A stretch of 64,000 nt of DNA from Clostridia bacterium (GTDB taxonomy: Bacteria > Bacillota_A > Clostridia > Oscillospirales > CAG-272). Below the pieces are notes generated by a model. That model was not told where the DNA came from and searched no databases. It saw nothing but the letters and a program-made list of their open reading frames with translations. Positions 43,843-53,136 of the stretch are shown here, in pieces. The stretch lies in the NCBI GenBank assembly GCA_017542695.1, contig JAFXWT010000165.1, positions 1 through 64,000 of the forward strand, in the 5' to 3' direction. Position numbers and translations under genes: made by a program. Within the stretch, counting starts at the first letter, position 1; every line of letters starts with the position of its first letter.

Positions 43843-44597
43843 AGGAAATATACTCCGAGCTTAACGCTCTCATCCCGCGCGAGCTTTCGGCGGCTTGGGA
43901 CAATGACGGACTTATGGTCTGCCCCGACGGGAAAAGGGAGGTTCGCCGCGTTTTGCTCGCGCTTGACGCTACGGCGGCCGTCGTTGATGAAGCAAAAGAT
44001 TTTGACCTCATCATTACCCACCACCCGATCCTGTTCCGCAAAATCGGCGCGGTGACGGAAGAGCAATTTGTCTCAAAAAAGGTTATCGACCTCATTTCGC
44101 GCGGCTTGTCGGTGATGTCGTTCCACACGCGATTTGACGCGATGGACGGCGGGATGAACGATATTCTCGCGTCAAAACTCGGACTTTCAAACGTCGGAAA
44201 ATTCGGCGACGCCGAATCGCCGACGCTCGGGCGTATCGGATGCGTCGCGCCGACCAACGCCTCCGCACTCACCGAAAAAGTGAAAAAGACGCTCGGCGCG
44301 CCGTTTATTCTGCTTGCCGATTCGGGCAAGCCGATCGAAAAAGTCGCCGTTTGCGGCGGCGACGGCGGCGATTTCATCATCCCCGCGAAAGCGGCGGGCG
44401 CCGACGCGCTTGTGACAGGGCGCGCGGGCTACAACCGCATGGTCGACGCCATCGACGACGGGATCACCGTCATCGAGGCGGGGCATTACTACACCGAGGC
44501 GATATTCGCCGAGTATTTTGAAGCGTTTTTCGCCGCAAATCATCCGGAAGTGACCGTCGTGCGCTCCGCGCACGGCTGTGCGATAAAAGCAATTTGA
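43830..44597 (+). CDS. Nif3-like dinuclear metal protein (YqfO family)
   Basis: This 255-residue protein matches the Nif3/NIF3-like GTP cyclohydrolase 1 type 2 family. Metal-site motifs are ITHHPILFRK (about 65-74), FHTRFDAMDGGMND (about 94-107) and AGHYYTEAIFAEYF near the C-terminus. The characterised structures are hexameric with a di-metal site; the physiological reaction is uncertain. It lacks the extra inserted domain seen in B. subtilis YqfO, so it is the short form. Confidence 0.92.
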   Translation: MSNVKEIYSELNALIPRELSAAWDNDGLMVCPDGKREVRRVLLALDATAAVVDEAKDFDLIITHHPILFRKIGAVTEEQFVSKKVIDLISRGLSVMSFHTRFDAMDGGMNDILASKLGLSNVGKFGDAESPTLGRIGCVAPTNASALTEKVKKTLGAPFILLADSGKPIEKVAVCGGDGGDFIIPAKAAGADALVTGRAGYNRMVDAIDDGITVIEAGHYYTEAIFAEYFEAFFAANHPEVTVVRSAHGCAIKAI

Positions 44598-44614
44598 AAA
44601 AATGTGAGGTACTT

Positions 44615-45967
44615 ATGGAAAAAACACCGAAGCTGAACTACAAACGAACTTTCCTCATCGGTCTTGCGTTTATGTCGATCTGCGCGTTCTGGCAGCTCTA
44701 TGACGCCATCATCCCGCTGATACTGCGCGACACGTTCCATTTCGGAGACACGTTCTCGGGCGTCATTATGGCGGCGGACAACGTCATCGCGCTGTTTTTG
44801 CTCCCGCTCCTCGGGTCGCTATCCGATAAAGTCGACACGAGGATAGGCAAGAGAATGCCGTTCATCATTTGCGGCACGGCTGTCGCTGTTATTGCGATGA
44901 TGTTCCTTCCGATAATCGACAATTCGTACTACGCGGCGTCGAGCGTCGGACTTAAAGTCATCTTCGTCGTCGTGCTTCTCGTCGTTCTGCTTGCGATGGC
45001 TTCGTACCGCAGCCCCGCCGTCGCGCTGATGCCCGACCTGACTATAAAGCCGAATCGCTCGATGGCGAACGCGATCATCAATCTTATGGGCGCCGTCGGC
45101 GGCATAATTTACCTCATTTTGAATACGATAATGTATTCGAAGAAGAACACCGAAGGTCTCGATCACATCAACTACCTCCCGATATTTGCGATAATCGCGG
45201 GAGTTATGGTCATATCCGTTGTCGTTCTTTTCTTCACGGTCAAGGAAAAACGCGACGTTATTCCCGTCAAGGAATATGAGGACGCGCACCCCGAGGAGAA
45301 CCTCGCCGTCGAAAACACCGAAACAAAAAGGGAAGCTCTTCCGAAGCCCGTCAAAAAGAGTCTCGCGTTCCTGCTCGCGTCCGTCGCGCTTTGGTTCATG
45401 GGATATAACGCGATCACGACTGCGTTCACGAAATACGCGACGCAGGAGTGGGGAATGGCGCCCGGCGGCGCGACTCTCTGCCTGACCATCGCCACGGCGG
45501 GCGCTATCGTTTCGTACGTTCCGATCGGCATCATCGCCTCGAAGATCGGCAGAAAGAAAACGATACTCGCGGGCGCGGTAGTACTTTCCGCTTGCTTTGC
45601 CACGGGCGGCGTTTATTCGATATTCGCAAAAGCGTTCAGCCCCGTGCTCTACGTCGTGTTCGTCATAATAGGATTTGCGTGGGCGGCGATCAACGTCAAT
45701 TCGCTCCCGATGGTCGTTGAAATGTGCAGCGGCTCGGACATAGGCAAATTCACGGGACTTTACTACACGTTCTCAATGTCGGCGCAGATCGTCACGCCTA
45801 TCCTTTCGGGATTCTTCCTCGAGCACGTCGGATACGGCACTCTCTTCCCGTACGGCGCGCTGTTCGTCGCCCTTTCGTTCGTCACGATGCTCTTCGTCAA
45901 ACACGGCGACTCGCGCCCCGATGCAAGGCAGACGGCGCTCGACGCTGTTTCGGCAGGTGACGACTGA
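44615..45967 (+). CDS. MFS transporter (SLC45/sugar-type)
   Basis: This protein of about 450 residues has 12 predicted helices with a charged central loop (about 205-245). The segment DNVIALFLLPLLGSLSDKVDTRIGKRMPFI is a typical MFS A-motif region (helix 2-3), and NSLPMVVEMCSGSDIGKFTG resembles SLC45-like sugar carriers. Substrate is unknown; proton-linked sugar uptake is the best guess. I start at MEKTPK with GAGG upstream rather than at the first in-frame codon inside the Nif3 gene. Its stop overlaps the phosphodiesterase start by one base. Confidence 0.82.
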   Translation: MEKTPKLNYKRTFLIGLAFMSICAFWQLYDAIIPLILRDTFHFGDTFSGVIMAADNVIALFLLPLLGSLSDKVDTRIGKRMPFIICGTAVAVIAMMFLPIIDNSYYAASSVGLKVIFVVVLLVVLLAMASYRSPAVALMPDLTIKPNRSMANAIINLMGAVGGIIYLILNTIMYSKKNTEGLDHINYLPIFAIIAGVMVISVVVLFFTVKEKRDVIPVKEYEDAHPEENLAVENTETKREALPKPVKKSLAFLLASVALWFMGYNAITTAFTKYATQEWGMAPGGATLCLTIATAGAIVSYVPIGIIASKIGRKKTILAGAVVLSACFATGGVYSIFAKAFSPVLYVVFVIIGFAWAAINVNSLPMVVEMCSGSDIGKFTGLYYTFSMSAQIVTPILSGFFLEHVGYGTLFPYGALFVALSFVTMLFVKHGDSRPDARQTALDAVSAGDD

Positions 45968-46770
45968 TGCTATACGCTTTGATAGCGCTTGCCGCGCTGA
46001 TACTGATTTATCTTTTTCTGATATTCCCGTCTCTGCGTAAGAAAGGCGATATGTTCAAAAAGCAGCCGCTTTACGCGCACCGCGGACTTTTCGGCGGCGA
46101 CGTTCCGGAAAACAGCATGGCGGCTTTTGCCGCCGCCGTCGAAGCGGGGTATGGCATCGAGCTTGACGTTCATACAACAACGGACGGCGTCGCCGTCGTA
46201 CACCACGACGATAGTCTCATGCGACTCTGCGGCGTTGACAAGATGATCGAACAATCGACTTATGACGAAATCAAGGACGTGACGCTTCCCGACGGATCGC
46301 GCCTGCCGCTCTTTAACGAAGTCCTCGACCTCGTTGATAGTCGCGTTCCGCTCATCGTCGAGTTGAAATGCACAAAAGCGGGCGATACTCGCGTTGCCGA
46401 CGTCGCCGCGCGCGAGCTTGAAAACTACAAGGGCGAATACTGCATCGAATCGTTCGATCCGTTCGTCGTGCGAAAATACAAAAAATTCCGCCGCGGCGTG
46501 ATGTGCGGTCAGCTCGCAGGCAGAACATATTTCAAAGACGACTCTTTCAAGACGAAATTATTGAAGTTCTGCGCGGAAAAAATGCTGTTCAACGTCGTCT
46601 CCCGCCCGGATTTCGTCGCGTATCAATTCGAGTACAGATGTAACGTTTCGTGCGTGCTGTGCCGACTTTTCGGCGCGGAAAAGGCGTATTGGACAATAAC
46701 GACCAAGTACGCGCGCGACAGATCGCGCAAGGAGGGCGCGGCCGTTATTTTCCAGGATTTTTCGGCGTGA
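45967..46770 (+). CDS. Glycerophosphodiester phosphodiesterase family protein
   Basis: This 267-residue protein has an N-terminal membrane helix (LYALIALAALILIYLFLIF) and a GDPD barrel: YAHRGLFGGDVPENSMAAF (His of the HRG motif, about residue 38), GIELDVHTTTDGVAVVHHDD (Glu-Asp pair and His) and LIVELKCT. It would hydrolyse glycerophosphodiesters or a related lipid at the membrane. All catalytic residues are present. It forms a coupled pair with the upstream MFS gene. Confidence 0.9.
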   Translation: MLYALIALAALILIYLFLIFPSLRKKGDMFKKQPLYAHRGLFGGDVPENSMAAFAAAVEAGYGIELDVHTTTDGVAVVHHDDSLMRLCGVDKMIEQSTYDEIKDVTLPDGSRLPLFNEVLDLVDSRVPLIVELKCTKAGDTRVADVAARELENYKGEYCIESFDPFVVRKYKKFRRGVMCGQLAGRTYFKDDSFKTKLLKFCAEKMLFNVVSRPDFVAYQFEYRCNVSCVLCRLFGAEKAYWTITTKYARDRSRKEGAAVIFQDFSA

Positions 46771-46782
46771 ATCGTGAATTAA

Positions 46783-46824
46783 AAAACCCGCAAAGGGCGG
46801 TGTGCCGCCCAAATGCGGTTTTTT
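46783..46824 (+). terminator. Terminator after the phosphodiesterase gene
   Basis: Outer arms AAAACCCGCA and TGCGGTTTT enclose an inner hairpin GGGCGG TGTG CCGCCC, with a T-run at the end. The right arm overlaps the left end of the 170-bp inverted-repeat element. Confidence 0.8.
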
Positions 46825-46986
46825 GTTTTGGAGGCATCCACGCCACCGTCGCATAGTCGTATCGGGCGAGACGACAAGCGTCGCTTCCGATACTTCTTGC
46901 TTTGGGCGGTTTCGCTTGCTACCCGGAACGGACCGTCGCAATGCGACCGATCCTCATCTGCGATAATACGTCCAAAACAAAAAACC
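46817..46986. mobile_element. 170-bp element with perfect 16-bp inverted ends (MITE-like)
   Basis: GGTTTTTTGTTTTGGA (46817-46832) and its exact complement (46971-46986) bound a 138-bp GC-rich centre with no supported gene. A nearly identical word, GGTTTTTGTTTTGGAGGCA, occurs again at 46998-47016 and covers the 3' end of tRNA-Cys. The structure suggests a small non-autonomous element or an integration scar at the tRNA. Spurious frames run through it on both strands. Confidence 0.5.
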
Positions 46987-47005
46987 CGTAAAAAACGGGT
47001 TTTTG
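46978..47005 (-). terminator. Terminator of tRNA-Cys
   Basis: AAAACCCGT and ACGGGTTTT form a 9-bp stem around five A; on the minus strand it lies directly after the tRNA 3' end and is followed by a T-rich run. Confidence 0.7.
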
Positions 47006-47008
47006 TTT

Positions 47009-47083
<75 letters not shown>

Positions 47084-47122
47084 GTATTCAATTATGTGCG
47101 CCGACTTTTGCGGTGCTTGCTA

Positions 47123-47151
47123 ATTATAACATAATAATTTGAAGATTGCAA
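47123..47151 (-). promoter_or_regulatory. Predicted promoter of tRNA-Cys
   Basis: On the minus strand TTGCAA (47146-47151) and TATAAT (47123-47128) are 17 bp apart, 40 bp before the tRNA. Confidence 0.75.
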
Positions 47152-47193
47152 GAGTTTTTTTCGTTTTTATTTTTATTTTCTGTTTTATGCGGC

Positions 47194-47221
47194 AAAAACG
47201 CACCCCGCGGGGTGCGTTTTT
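47194..47221. terminator. Palindromic terminator of the DUF3048 gene
   Basis: AAAAACGCACCCC, GC centre and exact complement form a 28-bp palindrome with a T-run on both strands, three bases beyond the stop codon of the minus-strand gene. Confidence 0.9.
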
Positions 47222-47223
47222 TT

Positions 47224-48489
47224 CTATTCGGATATCTTCAATGCACCGGCGTTCGCCTTGTCAAGATATCCGACGTACGTGCTTCCGGGCGCGAGCATAA
47301 GCGAACTGTCCGCCGTATAGAGTCTGAGCCCGCTTTTTTCGGTGTTGACCCAGATTATCGCCGTGCATTTGCCGCCCGAAAGACAATATCCCGTCCCGGA
47401 GCCGTAAACGGCGACATCCGTCGTCAGCGGATCGACGTCGCTGTCGCCCGCGATGTATTTAACGTCTGTCATCAGCACGACGACGTTCGTAAAGCCGAGC
47501 TGTTCGCCGCTCTTTGAGTCGACGTGCGGGCGCGAGCCCTCATAGCGCATATATTTTCCCGATTCGCCGTCGTATCTGAACGTGACCGCCTTTTCGAGAT
47601 TTGAGCTGACGCCCGACGCGGTGAACGTCAGCGTCGCCTCGGTCGCATCATCTCCCGCCGCCGCGCTGTCGGAAAACACGAACGGCGTTCTGCATTCGCC
47701 TTTGATCGACGCTCCGCTTTGTCTGAACGCCGAGCCGCCGTTTTCCGTCAGCTCGATCGCCTCCGGTGTAATGACGGTATCGTAGCGGAGATCCGTGCGG
47801 TAATTGTCGTAGTAGCGTATCGTGCCGAGCTTTTCGCCGTTGCGCGCGTTCCACGCGGACTCTTCCATCGTGTCGATATACCCATTTGCCGAGCCGTACG
47901 CTTTCTTTACGGCGGAGAAGAAGTCGTATTCCTCCGTCGTGTCTGCGTGCCCGCCATGACAAACCAGAAAAGCGTTAAATCCCACCGCGATCTTTACGTC
48001 GTGCACGCGTGCTGCGCGGATGTTGCAAATCTCGCCCGCGGCGCGATAATCGGAATACAGCGCGAGGAAGCGCGTGATCCCCGGCGCCGTCAGCGTTTCG
48101 CAGAGAATGTCCGCATCGCAAAGCCCCGTCTGATGCGGGAGCGCGTTAACGTTATTGTCGACAACGACCGCCATCGGTCGAAGCCCCGACGGATCGAGTG
48201 CGGCGCCCGTTTTCGTCAGCGGGTTTATGTAGAGCGGGCTTGTCGGCGCGAGCTCCGATGTGGTTTGCGCCGCCGTCGTTGCTTCCGCCGTCAACTCGGC
48301 GGTCGTGTTTGCCGTTTCCGCCGTCGCCGTTATGTCTTCGCTCTGATAGATCGGGTCGCGGCTGATGACGACGTTTCCGCCGCCTGTCGAGTCGGCTGTC
48401 GTGATGATCTGGCATGACGTCGCCGCGAGTAAAATTATCGCCGCGACGAGCATCACGGCGAGCGTTTGTTTTGTGGTTTTCCTTTTCAT
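47224..48489 (-). CDS. DUF3048 (YerB-like) lipoprotein
   Basis: This protein of about 421 residues starts at MKRKTTKQTLAVML with GGAG upstream; the frame extends 28 codons further without an RBS. The lipoprotein signal ends at LLAATSC (about residue 25). A Thr/Ala/Glu-rich linker (about 45-90) leads to a DUF3048 domain: LRPMAVVVDNNVNALPHQTGL, ADILCETLTAPGITRFLALY and a C-terminal part with YSGSGT-type residues (VYGSGTGYCLSGGKC). YerB-like proteins are spore-former lipoproteins of unknown function. It has its own promoter. Confidence 0.9.
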   Translation of the reverse strand: MKRKTTKQTLAVMLVAAIILLAATSCQIITTADSTGGGNVVISRDPIYQSEDITATAETANTTAELTAEATTAAQTTSELAPTSPLYINPLTKTGAALDPSGLRPMAVVVDNNVNALPHQTGLCDADILCETLTAPGITRFLALYSDYRAAGEICNIRAARVHDVKIAVGFNAFLVCHGGHADTTEEYDFFSAVKKAYGSANGYIDTMEESAWNARNGEKLGTIRYYDNYRTDLRYDTVITPEAIELTENGGSAFRQSGASIKGECRTPFVFSDSAAAGDDATEATLTFTASGVSSNLEKAVTFRYDGESGKYMRYEGSRPHVDSKSGEQLGFTNVVVLMTDVKYIAGDSDVDPLTTDVAVYGSGTGYCLSGGKCTAIIWVNTEKSGLRLYTADSSLMLAPGSTYVGYLDKANAGALKISE

Positions 48490-48544
48490 TTTTTCTTCTC
48501 CTTTTCCTTCGGCTGATTGGTAAATTTTTCCTGCCGTGTGTAAA

Positions 48545-48573
48545 ATTCTATCACGAAAAAGGAGCGTTGTCAA
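48545..48573 (-). promoter_or_regulatory. Predicted sigma-A promoter of the DUF3048 gene
   Basis: On the minus strand TTGACA (48568-48573) and TAGAAT (48545-48550) are 17 bp apart, 56 bp before the start codon. Confidence 0.8.
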
Positions 48574-48644
48574 ACCCCGCGGGGCATAAATCGTTCATCA
48601 AATGTCGTTAAAAAAAGCCGCTTTTTTACATAAGCGGCCCGCAT

Positions 48645-49106
48645 TTATTTCTTTTCGCGCAAAGTCGAGAAAAACCGCGATAGGCGCTCGGCGCACTCTT
48701 TTTCGAGCACTCCGCCCTCGACTACGGGCTTGTGGTTCAGATCGAAGTCATTGAGCATCAGCTTTGTACCGAACGCGCCTGCTTTTTCGTCGCGCGCGCC
48801 GTAGACGACGCGTTTTATCCTCGAATTGACTATCGCTCCCGCGCACATAGGACACGGCTCGAGAGTGACGTATATATCGCACTTATGAAGCCGCCACCCG
48901 CCGAGCTTTTTGCACGCGGCGTTGATCGCCTTGACTTCCGCGTGACACAGCGCGTTCTTGTCCGTTTCGCGCGTGTTGAACGCGGCGGAAACGATCTCGT
49001 CACCCATCACGACGACGGCGCCGACGGGCACTTCTCCGATAGCGGACGCCTTGTCCGCTTCATCGAGCGCCGCGCGCATGAATTTTTCATCAAATATCTC
49101 AGCCAT
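48645..49106 (-). CDS. tadA: tRNA-specific adenosine deaminase TadA
   Basis: This 153-residue cytidine-deaminase-fold enzyme converts A34 to inosine in tRNA-Arg(ACG). The zinc site is CHAEVKAIN (about 55-57, His and catalytic Glu) and EPCPMCAGAI (about 84-93). NTRETDKNALCHAE and VVYGARDEKAGAFGT are typical. It overlaps the CPBP protease gene by eight bases and is the last gene of the M23-GH94-CPBP-tadA operon. Confidence 0.94.
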   Translation of the reverse strand: MAEIFDEKFMRAALDEADKASAIGEVPVGAVVVMGDEIVSAAFNTRETDKNALCHAEVKAINAACKKLGGWRLHKCDIYVTLEPCPMCAGAIVNSRIKRVVYGARDEKAGAFGTKLMLNDFDLNHKPVVEGGVLEKECAERLSRFFSTLREKK

Positions 49107-49983
49107 TTTGACCCCACAGTAAAATTATTGCCGTAACTCCCGCGGCATAGACTGCAAGTAGCGGAGTCAAAACCGAACCCGCGGCCGCATGCTCGTCGCT
49201 GCGCTTGAACGCGTCGGACGCGCCGCGCGAATCCACGAACGAAAGCAGCAGCGCCGCCGCGAGAAACGCCGCGAGCGTCACGATTTCGAGCGTCGAGTAA
49301 GCGCCGCCTGTCATCACCTGCTTCGCGCAGGCGAAAAGATACGTCGTGAAATTGCATATAAAATGAGCGGCTATCGAATATTTCACGCTTCCCGTGCGGA
49401 AGAACACCCATCCGAAAAGTATCCCCGCAAAAAACGCGTACGGAAACATCGCGGCCGAAAAATGCGCGAGCCCGAACATAATCGCCGACGAGATAACTGC
49501 GCTCGTCTTTCCCGCGACAGCAAGCCGCGACGCTATGACATGCCTGAAAAGCAGTTCTTCGCACACGGAGGGCGCGACGCAAAGCGCAGCGATCATTAAA
49601 ATATGCATATATACCGGCGTGTCGATTGAAACGGGAATGTCGGACGCGACCGTAGGGAACACCTTTTCGTATAGGAGTCCTATCGCAAACACCAACGCGG
49701 CGCTCCCCGCCGTCACGGCGACCTTATCGGATCGTTTCGGTTTTTCCGCAAGTCCGGTAAGCTGTATCTCGCTGTCTGTCGGCTTCCCCGAGATGTAGTG
49801 CATCATTGCCGCGGGGAGAACGTTCAGAAAAATCGAGAAAACGGCGAGCAGAACGAATCTCAGCCACCCATCCCGTTCGGGCGACAGCGATGTCATCGTC
49901 ATTGAAAAGACGATGTTCATCGCCCCCTGAACGATAAGCGCCAGCGCCGCGATGTTTGAATATCTTATGGCGATCTTGTTCAT
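49099..49983 (-). CDS. CPBP-family intramembrane metalloprotease
   Basis: This 294-residue membrane protein has about eight helices and the CPBP (Abi/Rce1-like) motifs: CEELLFRHVIASRL (about 142-155), FGLAHFSAAMFPYAF (about 172-186) and AAHFICNF (about 205-212), giving the paired Glu and His residues of the glutamic-type active site. Bacterial members are linked to bacteriocin immunity, protein processing or unknown tasks. It overlaps GH94 by four bases upstream and tadA downstream. Confidence 0.88.
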   Translation of the reverse strand: MNKIAIRYSNIAALALIVQGAMNIVFSMTMTSLSPERDGWLRFVLLAVFSIFLNVLPAAMMHYISGKPTDSEIQLTGLAEKPKRSDKVAVTAGSAALVFAIGLLYEKVFPTVASDIPVSIDTPVYMHILMIAALCVAPSVCEELLFRHVIASRLAVAGKTSAVISSAIMFGLAHFSAAMFPYAFFAGILFGWVFFRTGSVKYSIAAHFICNFTTYLFACAKQVMTGGAYSTLEIVTLAAFLAAALLLSFVDSRGASDAFKRSDEHAAAGSVLTPLLAVYAAGVTAIILLWGQNG

Positions 49984-52253
49984 TTGTTTTTCGTAAGTCT
50001 GACGACGATGTCGAGCGTTTCGCCCTCTTTTGCCGGAATGACATTGTCTTTATACGCCGCTTCTTTTCCGTTGACGATGATCGACCCGACGTCGCTACCT
50101 GTGCCGTCGCCGATGAATTTTATATTGAACGTCGCGCCGCGGAACTTCTTCGTTATCGCGCATTCGCGCCATGAAAGCGGCAGGCACGGATCGATGCGAA
50201 GCCCTTTTATCTCCGGGTGCAGACCGAATACGTACTCGACGGTGCTTTTCAGCAGCCACGAGCTCGACGCGGTACGCCAGCTCTGTCCGGGCGTGCCGGC
50301 GCGGTATCCCGTTTCGGGAGCAAAATATGAATTATACATCGCGTACGGCTCGCCGCATTTGACGGCGTACGTTTCGTCGTACGGCATCATTTTCTTAATG
50401 CCCTCTTCAACGAGGTCGGGGCGGCGGAGAATGCTGTCCACGGCGAGCTTCCACGCCGACGGATGCAGATAAATGCCGCCGTTGTCCTGAACGCCGGGCG
50501 CTTTTTCAGCCATCGAGCCGATGTAGTCGCGCTGATATGAATAAGCGGGGTACGCAAGTCGTATTCCGAGCGGTATCTCGAGCATTTCCTCGGCGCGCGC
50601 CATCGCGTCCTTGCCGCGCGGCAGTCCCGCGAGGACAGACCAAAGCTGTGGTATAAGGAATATCTTTCCCTCGTCGCAGTCGATATCGCCCATTATGATG
50701 TCGTCGTCGGTGCGCGCGTATATGTAGTATCCGCTCTTTTCGCTCCAGCCATGCTTTTCGATACGCTCGCCCATGACCTTCGCGCGCTCGTCGGCGGCCT
50801 TTTTGTCGTCGTCGAGTCCGAGCCACGTCGCCATTTCGCCGAGCTGCGCGTTCGCGCGATACCACGCGATCGTCAGCCATACGGAAACGCCCTTTCCGCC
50901 GAGCCCCGCGAAGTTCACGCAGTCGTTCCAGTCGCCGCCCCATATCCTCACGAGTCCGTAAAGCCCGGTGAAGTTATACAAAAATTCGACGCTGCGCTTG
51001 CAGTGCTCATAGACGGTTGCCTCCGTGCCGTTGTTGAATTTCACGACCTCGTTAAGCAGTTCGGGCTTGCCGAGCTCTTTGATTATCGTCGAAACGGCGA
51101 ACGTCAGCCATACCGTGTTGTCGGCGAAGTTTCTGTCACGGATCGCGCCGCCGATTATCGTGCGCGGCGCGTATCCCGTGTCGTACTGATAAGTCAGCAC
51201 GCGCTTAATGCGCTCCCACGCAAGTTCGGGATTGACGCAGGCAAAGCACTCCGTGTCGCTCGTCATATCGCGGTAGCCGTTGTGGCGCACGCGCGCCCAG
51301 CGGGAACCCATATCGGCGGCGTATTTCATCCAGCCGTTAATGAGATTGTCAAAATTCACGTCGGGCGTTTTTATTTCCACGCCGTTGAGGACGGTTGCAT
51401 ATTTTTTCACCATCGCGTCGAACTTTTCTTCGACTTTTTCAGGTCGGCGAACGTCGTCGATGTTCGTCGTGCCGCCGATGCGGAAGTGTATCGTTTTCTT
51501 TTCTCCTGCGCCGAGCGTCAGCTCGTTTTCGAGCGCAAGGCAGACCTTTTCGGAGTTGACGTCGCTCTGCGTGCAGTGGCCGCCGCGCTCCATTGCGACG
51601 GGGTGCGCCTCGTCGCCGTACGTGCCGATGAACGCTGTGCGTCGGCTGTCGTAGCCGACGGCTTTTTCGGAGGAAGTCATATAAACGTATGTTTTCACGT
51701 TGCGTACCGAGTAAAACGGCATATAGTATTTAGCGTAAACGGCGTTTCTGTCCTCGAAAAAGCCGCCCGTTGCGAGATTATACCCTTGCGGCTTGTACGG
51801 GTCGTCCATCTCCGTGCGCGCGTAAGCGATGAGCGAGAGCTTGCGCTCATCCTTCGTCAGATTTTCGGCGGTAACGCTCCAAAGCTCGTACGTTCCCTCA
51901 TTCGGGACGAAGATGCGGAGCGTGGAGCGCACGCCGTTATATGTAAGCGATATTTCGGAAAAGCCGTTTTCGTGTGCGCAGGCAAAATCGGTGTAGCCGT
52001 ATTTCATCGGCAGACCGCAGACGCTCCATGCTTTTCCGTTTTCCGAAAGGAAAACGTTCCGGTTCGATAAAACGGGGATGCGGTTGCCCATATCGTCCTG
52101 CGCGAGCCCTTCGCCGAAGCCGACCTGCGATGTGAACGACACGTAATCGTCGTTGAAGAAATAGTTATACCAGTGCCTTGGCGTTTCGGGCTCCGTTATG
52201 ACGAAGCGCCTCCCGTTTTTCTCATAATGACCGTACCATTTGTAATGTTCCAT
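49980..52253 (-). CDS. GH94-family glycoside phosphorylase
   Basis: This 757-residue protein matches GH94 inverting phosphorylases such as cellobiose phosphorylase. It has an N-terminal beta-sandwich (about 1-280), a helical (alpha/alpha)6 catalytic domain with RIWGGDWNDCVNF (general acid Asp, about 459) and PGVQDNGGIYLHPSAW (about 610), and the phosphate-site region TPGQSWRTASSSW (about 688). A C-terminal beta cap ends the protein. The reaction splits a beta-glucoside with phosphate to give a sugar-1-phosphate; the acceptor cannot be told. There is no signal peptide, so it acts on imported disaccharides. It lies 40 bp after the M23 gene and overlaps the CPBP gene. Confidence 0.88.
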   Translation of the reverse strand: MEHYKWYGHYEKNGRRFVITEPETPRHWYNYFFNDDYVSFTSQVGFGEGLAQDDMGNRIPVLSNRNVFLSENGKAWSVCGLPMKYGYTDFACAHENGFSEISLTYNGVRSTLRIFVPNEGTYELWSVTAENLTKDERKLSLIAYARTEMDDPYKPQGYNLATGGFFEDRNAVYAKYYMPFYSVRNVKTYVYMTSSEKAVGYDSRRTAFIGTYGDEAHPVAMERGGHCTQSDVNSEKVCLALENELTLGAGEKKTIHFRIGGTTNIDDVRRPEKVEEKFDAMVKKYATVLNGVEIKTPDVNFDNLINGWMKYAADMGSRWARVRHNGYRDMTSDTECFACVNPELAWERIKRVLTYQYDTGYAPRTIIGGAIRDRNFADNTVWLTFAVSTIIKELGKPELLNEVVKFNNGTEATVYEHCKRSVEFLYNFTGLYGLVRIWGGDWNDCVNFAGLGGKGVSVWLTIAWYRANAQLGEMATWLGLDDDKKAADERAKVMGERIEKHGWSEKSGYYIYARTDDDIIMGDIDCDEGKIFLIPQLWSVLAGLPRGKDAMARAEEMLEIPLGIRLAYPAYSYQRDYIGSMAEKAPGVQDNGGIYLHPSAWKLAVDSILRRPDLVEEGIKKMMPYDETYAVKCGEPYAMYNSYFAPETGYRAGTPGQSWRTASSSWLLKSTVEYVFGLHPEIKGLRIDPCLPLSWRECAITKKFRGATFNIKFIGDGTGSDVGSIIVNGKEAAYKDNVIPAKEGETLDIVVRLTKNK

Positions 52254-52293
52254 TTGTGTTTCCCTTTCGGATTTATGTATTGATTTTCTTTGT

Positions 52294-53037
52294 TCAATTC
52301 CACCACGGCAGATAAAGTTTCGGGTCTCTCTTGACGAACGTTCCTCCCGTCAGCACGCGCACTTCAAAGTGCAGGTGCGTCCCCGCGTATTTTCCCGCAG
52401 ACGAACTTGAAACGCGCCCCGTGTTTCCCGAATAGCCGACGACGTCGCCCTGCTTTACCTCGTCGCCGACGTTGACTGCCCGCCGGCTCATGTGTGCGTA
52501 ATACGTCCGATATATCCCGTCGGGAGACTCGATCACAACGAACGTGCCGTACGTCCAGCGGAGATCGCTCTCACCGAGGTCGCCGTCGTTATAAGCGTAA
52601 ACCACCTTGCCGTCAGTCGAGGCGAGGATAGGGTTCCCCCAGTAAACACCGATGTCGATGCCGCCGTGAGTCGACGAAAAATCCTGCGTCACGCGATAGT
52701 CGACGCCGCCGTGCGCCGCGTCGGCAAAAGGCATTGCGAAAGTCGTTATGTAAGCGTGTTCTTCTTTTGCCGTCGTTTCCGTCGGCGCCGTCGTCGGCAT
52801 GGGTACGGCGGTCGTTTCTTCAGCCGTTGTCACGACGGGCTCTGTCGCTTCTGTCGATGGCGCGCCGCCGAGCTGTTCGGCATAGTATATCCGCGCCAGA
52901 CTGTCGGCGACGGTCAGCGCCTCGTCGACGGTGCATGAGCACGACGTCGCCGCAACGATCGCCGCGAGCGTTAGTGAGAGGAATATTTTGCCAAAAATTT
53001 TTTTGGGCGGAATACCGGCTTTGATTGATTTTTTCAT
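52294..53037 (-). CDS. M23-family peptidase lipoprotein
   Basis: This protein of about 247 residues starts at MKKSIKAGIPPKK with AGGGAG upstream. The signal ends near ATSCSC (about 33-36), giving a lipoprotein or secreted protein. A Thr/Glu/Pro-rich linker (about 55-95) leads to a LytM/M23 domain: THGGIDIGVYWG (His and Asp zinc ligands, about 137-141) and THLHFEVRV (about 224-228). M23 enzymes cut peptidoglycan cross-links; many sporulation members (SpoIIQ-like) lack the first His, but here HxxxD is intact. It is the first gene of the operon with GH94, CPBP and tadA. Confidence 0.9.
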   Translation of the reverse strand: MKKSIKAGIPPKKIFGKIFLSLTLAAIVAATSCSCTVDEALTVADSLARIYYAEQLGGAPSTEATEPVVTTAEETTAVPMPTTAPTETTAKEEHAYITTFAMPFADAAHGGVDYRVTQDFSSTHGGIDIGVYWGNPILASTDGKVVYAYNDGDLGESDLRWTYGTFVVIESPDGIYRTYYAHMSRRAVNVGDEVKQGDVVGYSGNTGRVSSSSAGKYAGTHLHFEVRVLTGGTFVKRDPKLYLPWWN

Positions 53038-53136
53038 AATAATATCTCCCTTGAAATAAATATTTTTCAAAGGAAAGCCGGCCTATCCTTTTTCTCCTCA
53101 AAAAGACACTTTTTCCGTCTTTTCGGGTTCAAGACA

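Noticed and set aside
46558..46941. Minus-strand frame of 127 codons over the phosphodiesterase end and the element
   Set aside because: No RBS, overlaps a well-supported gene and its terminator.
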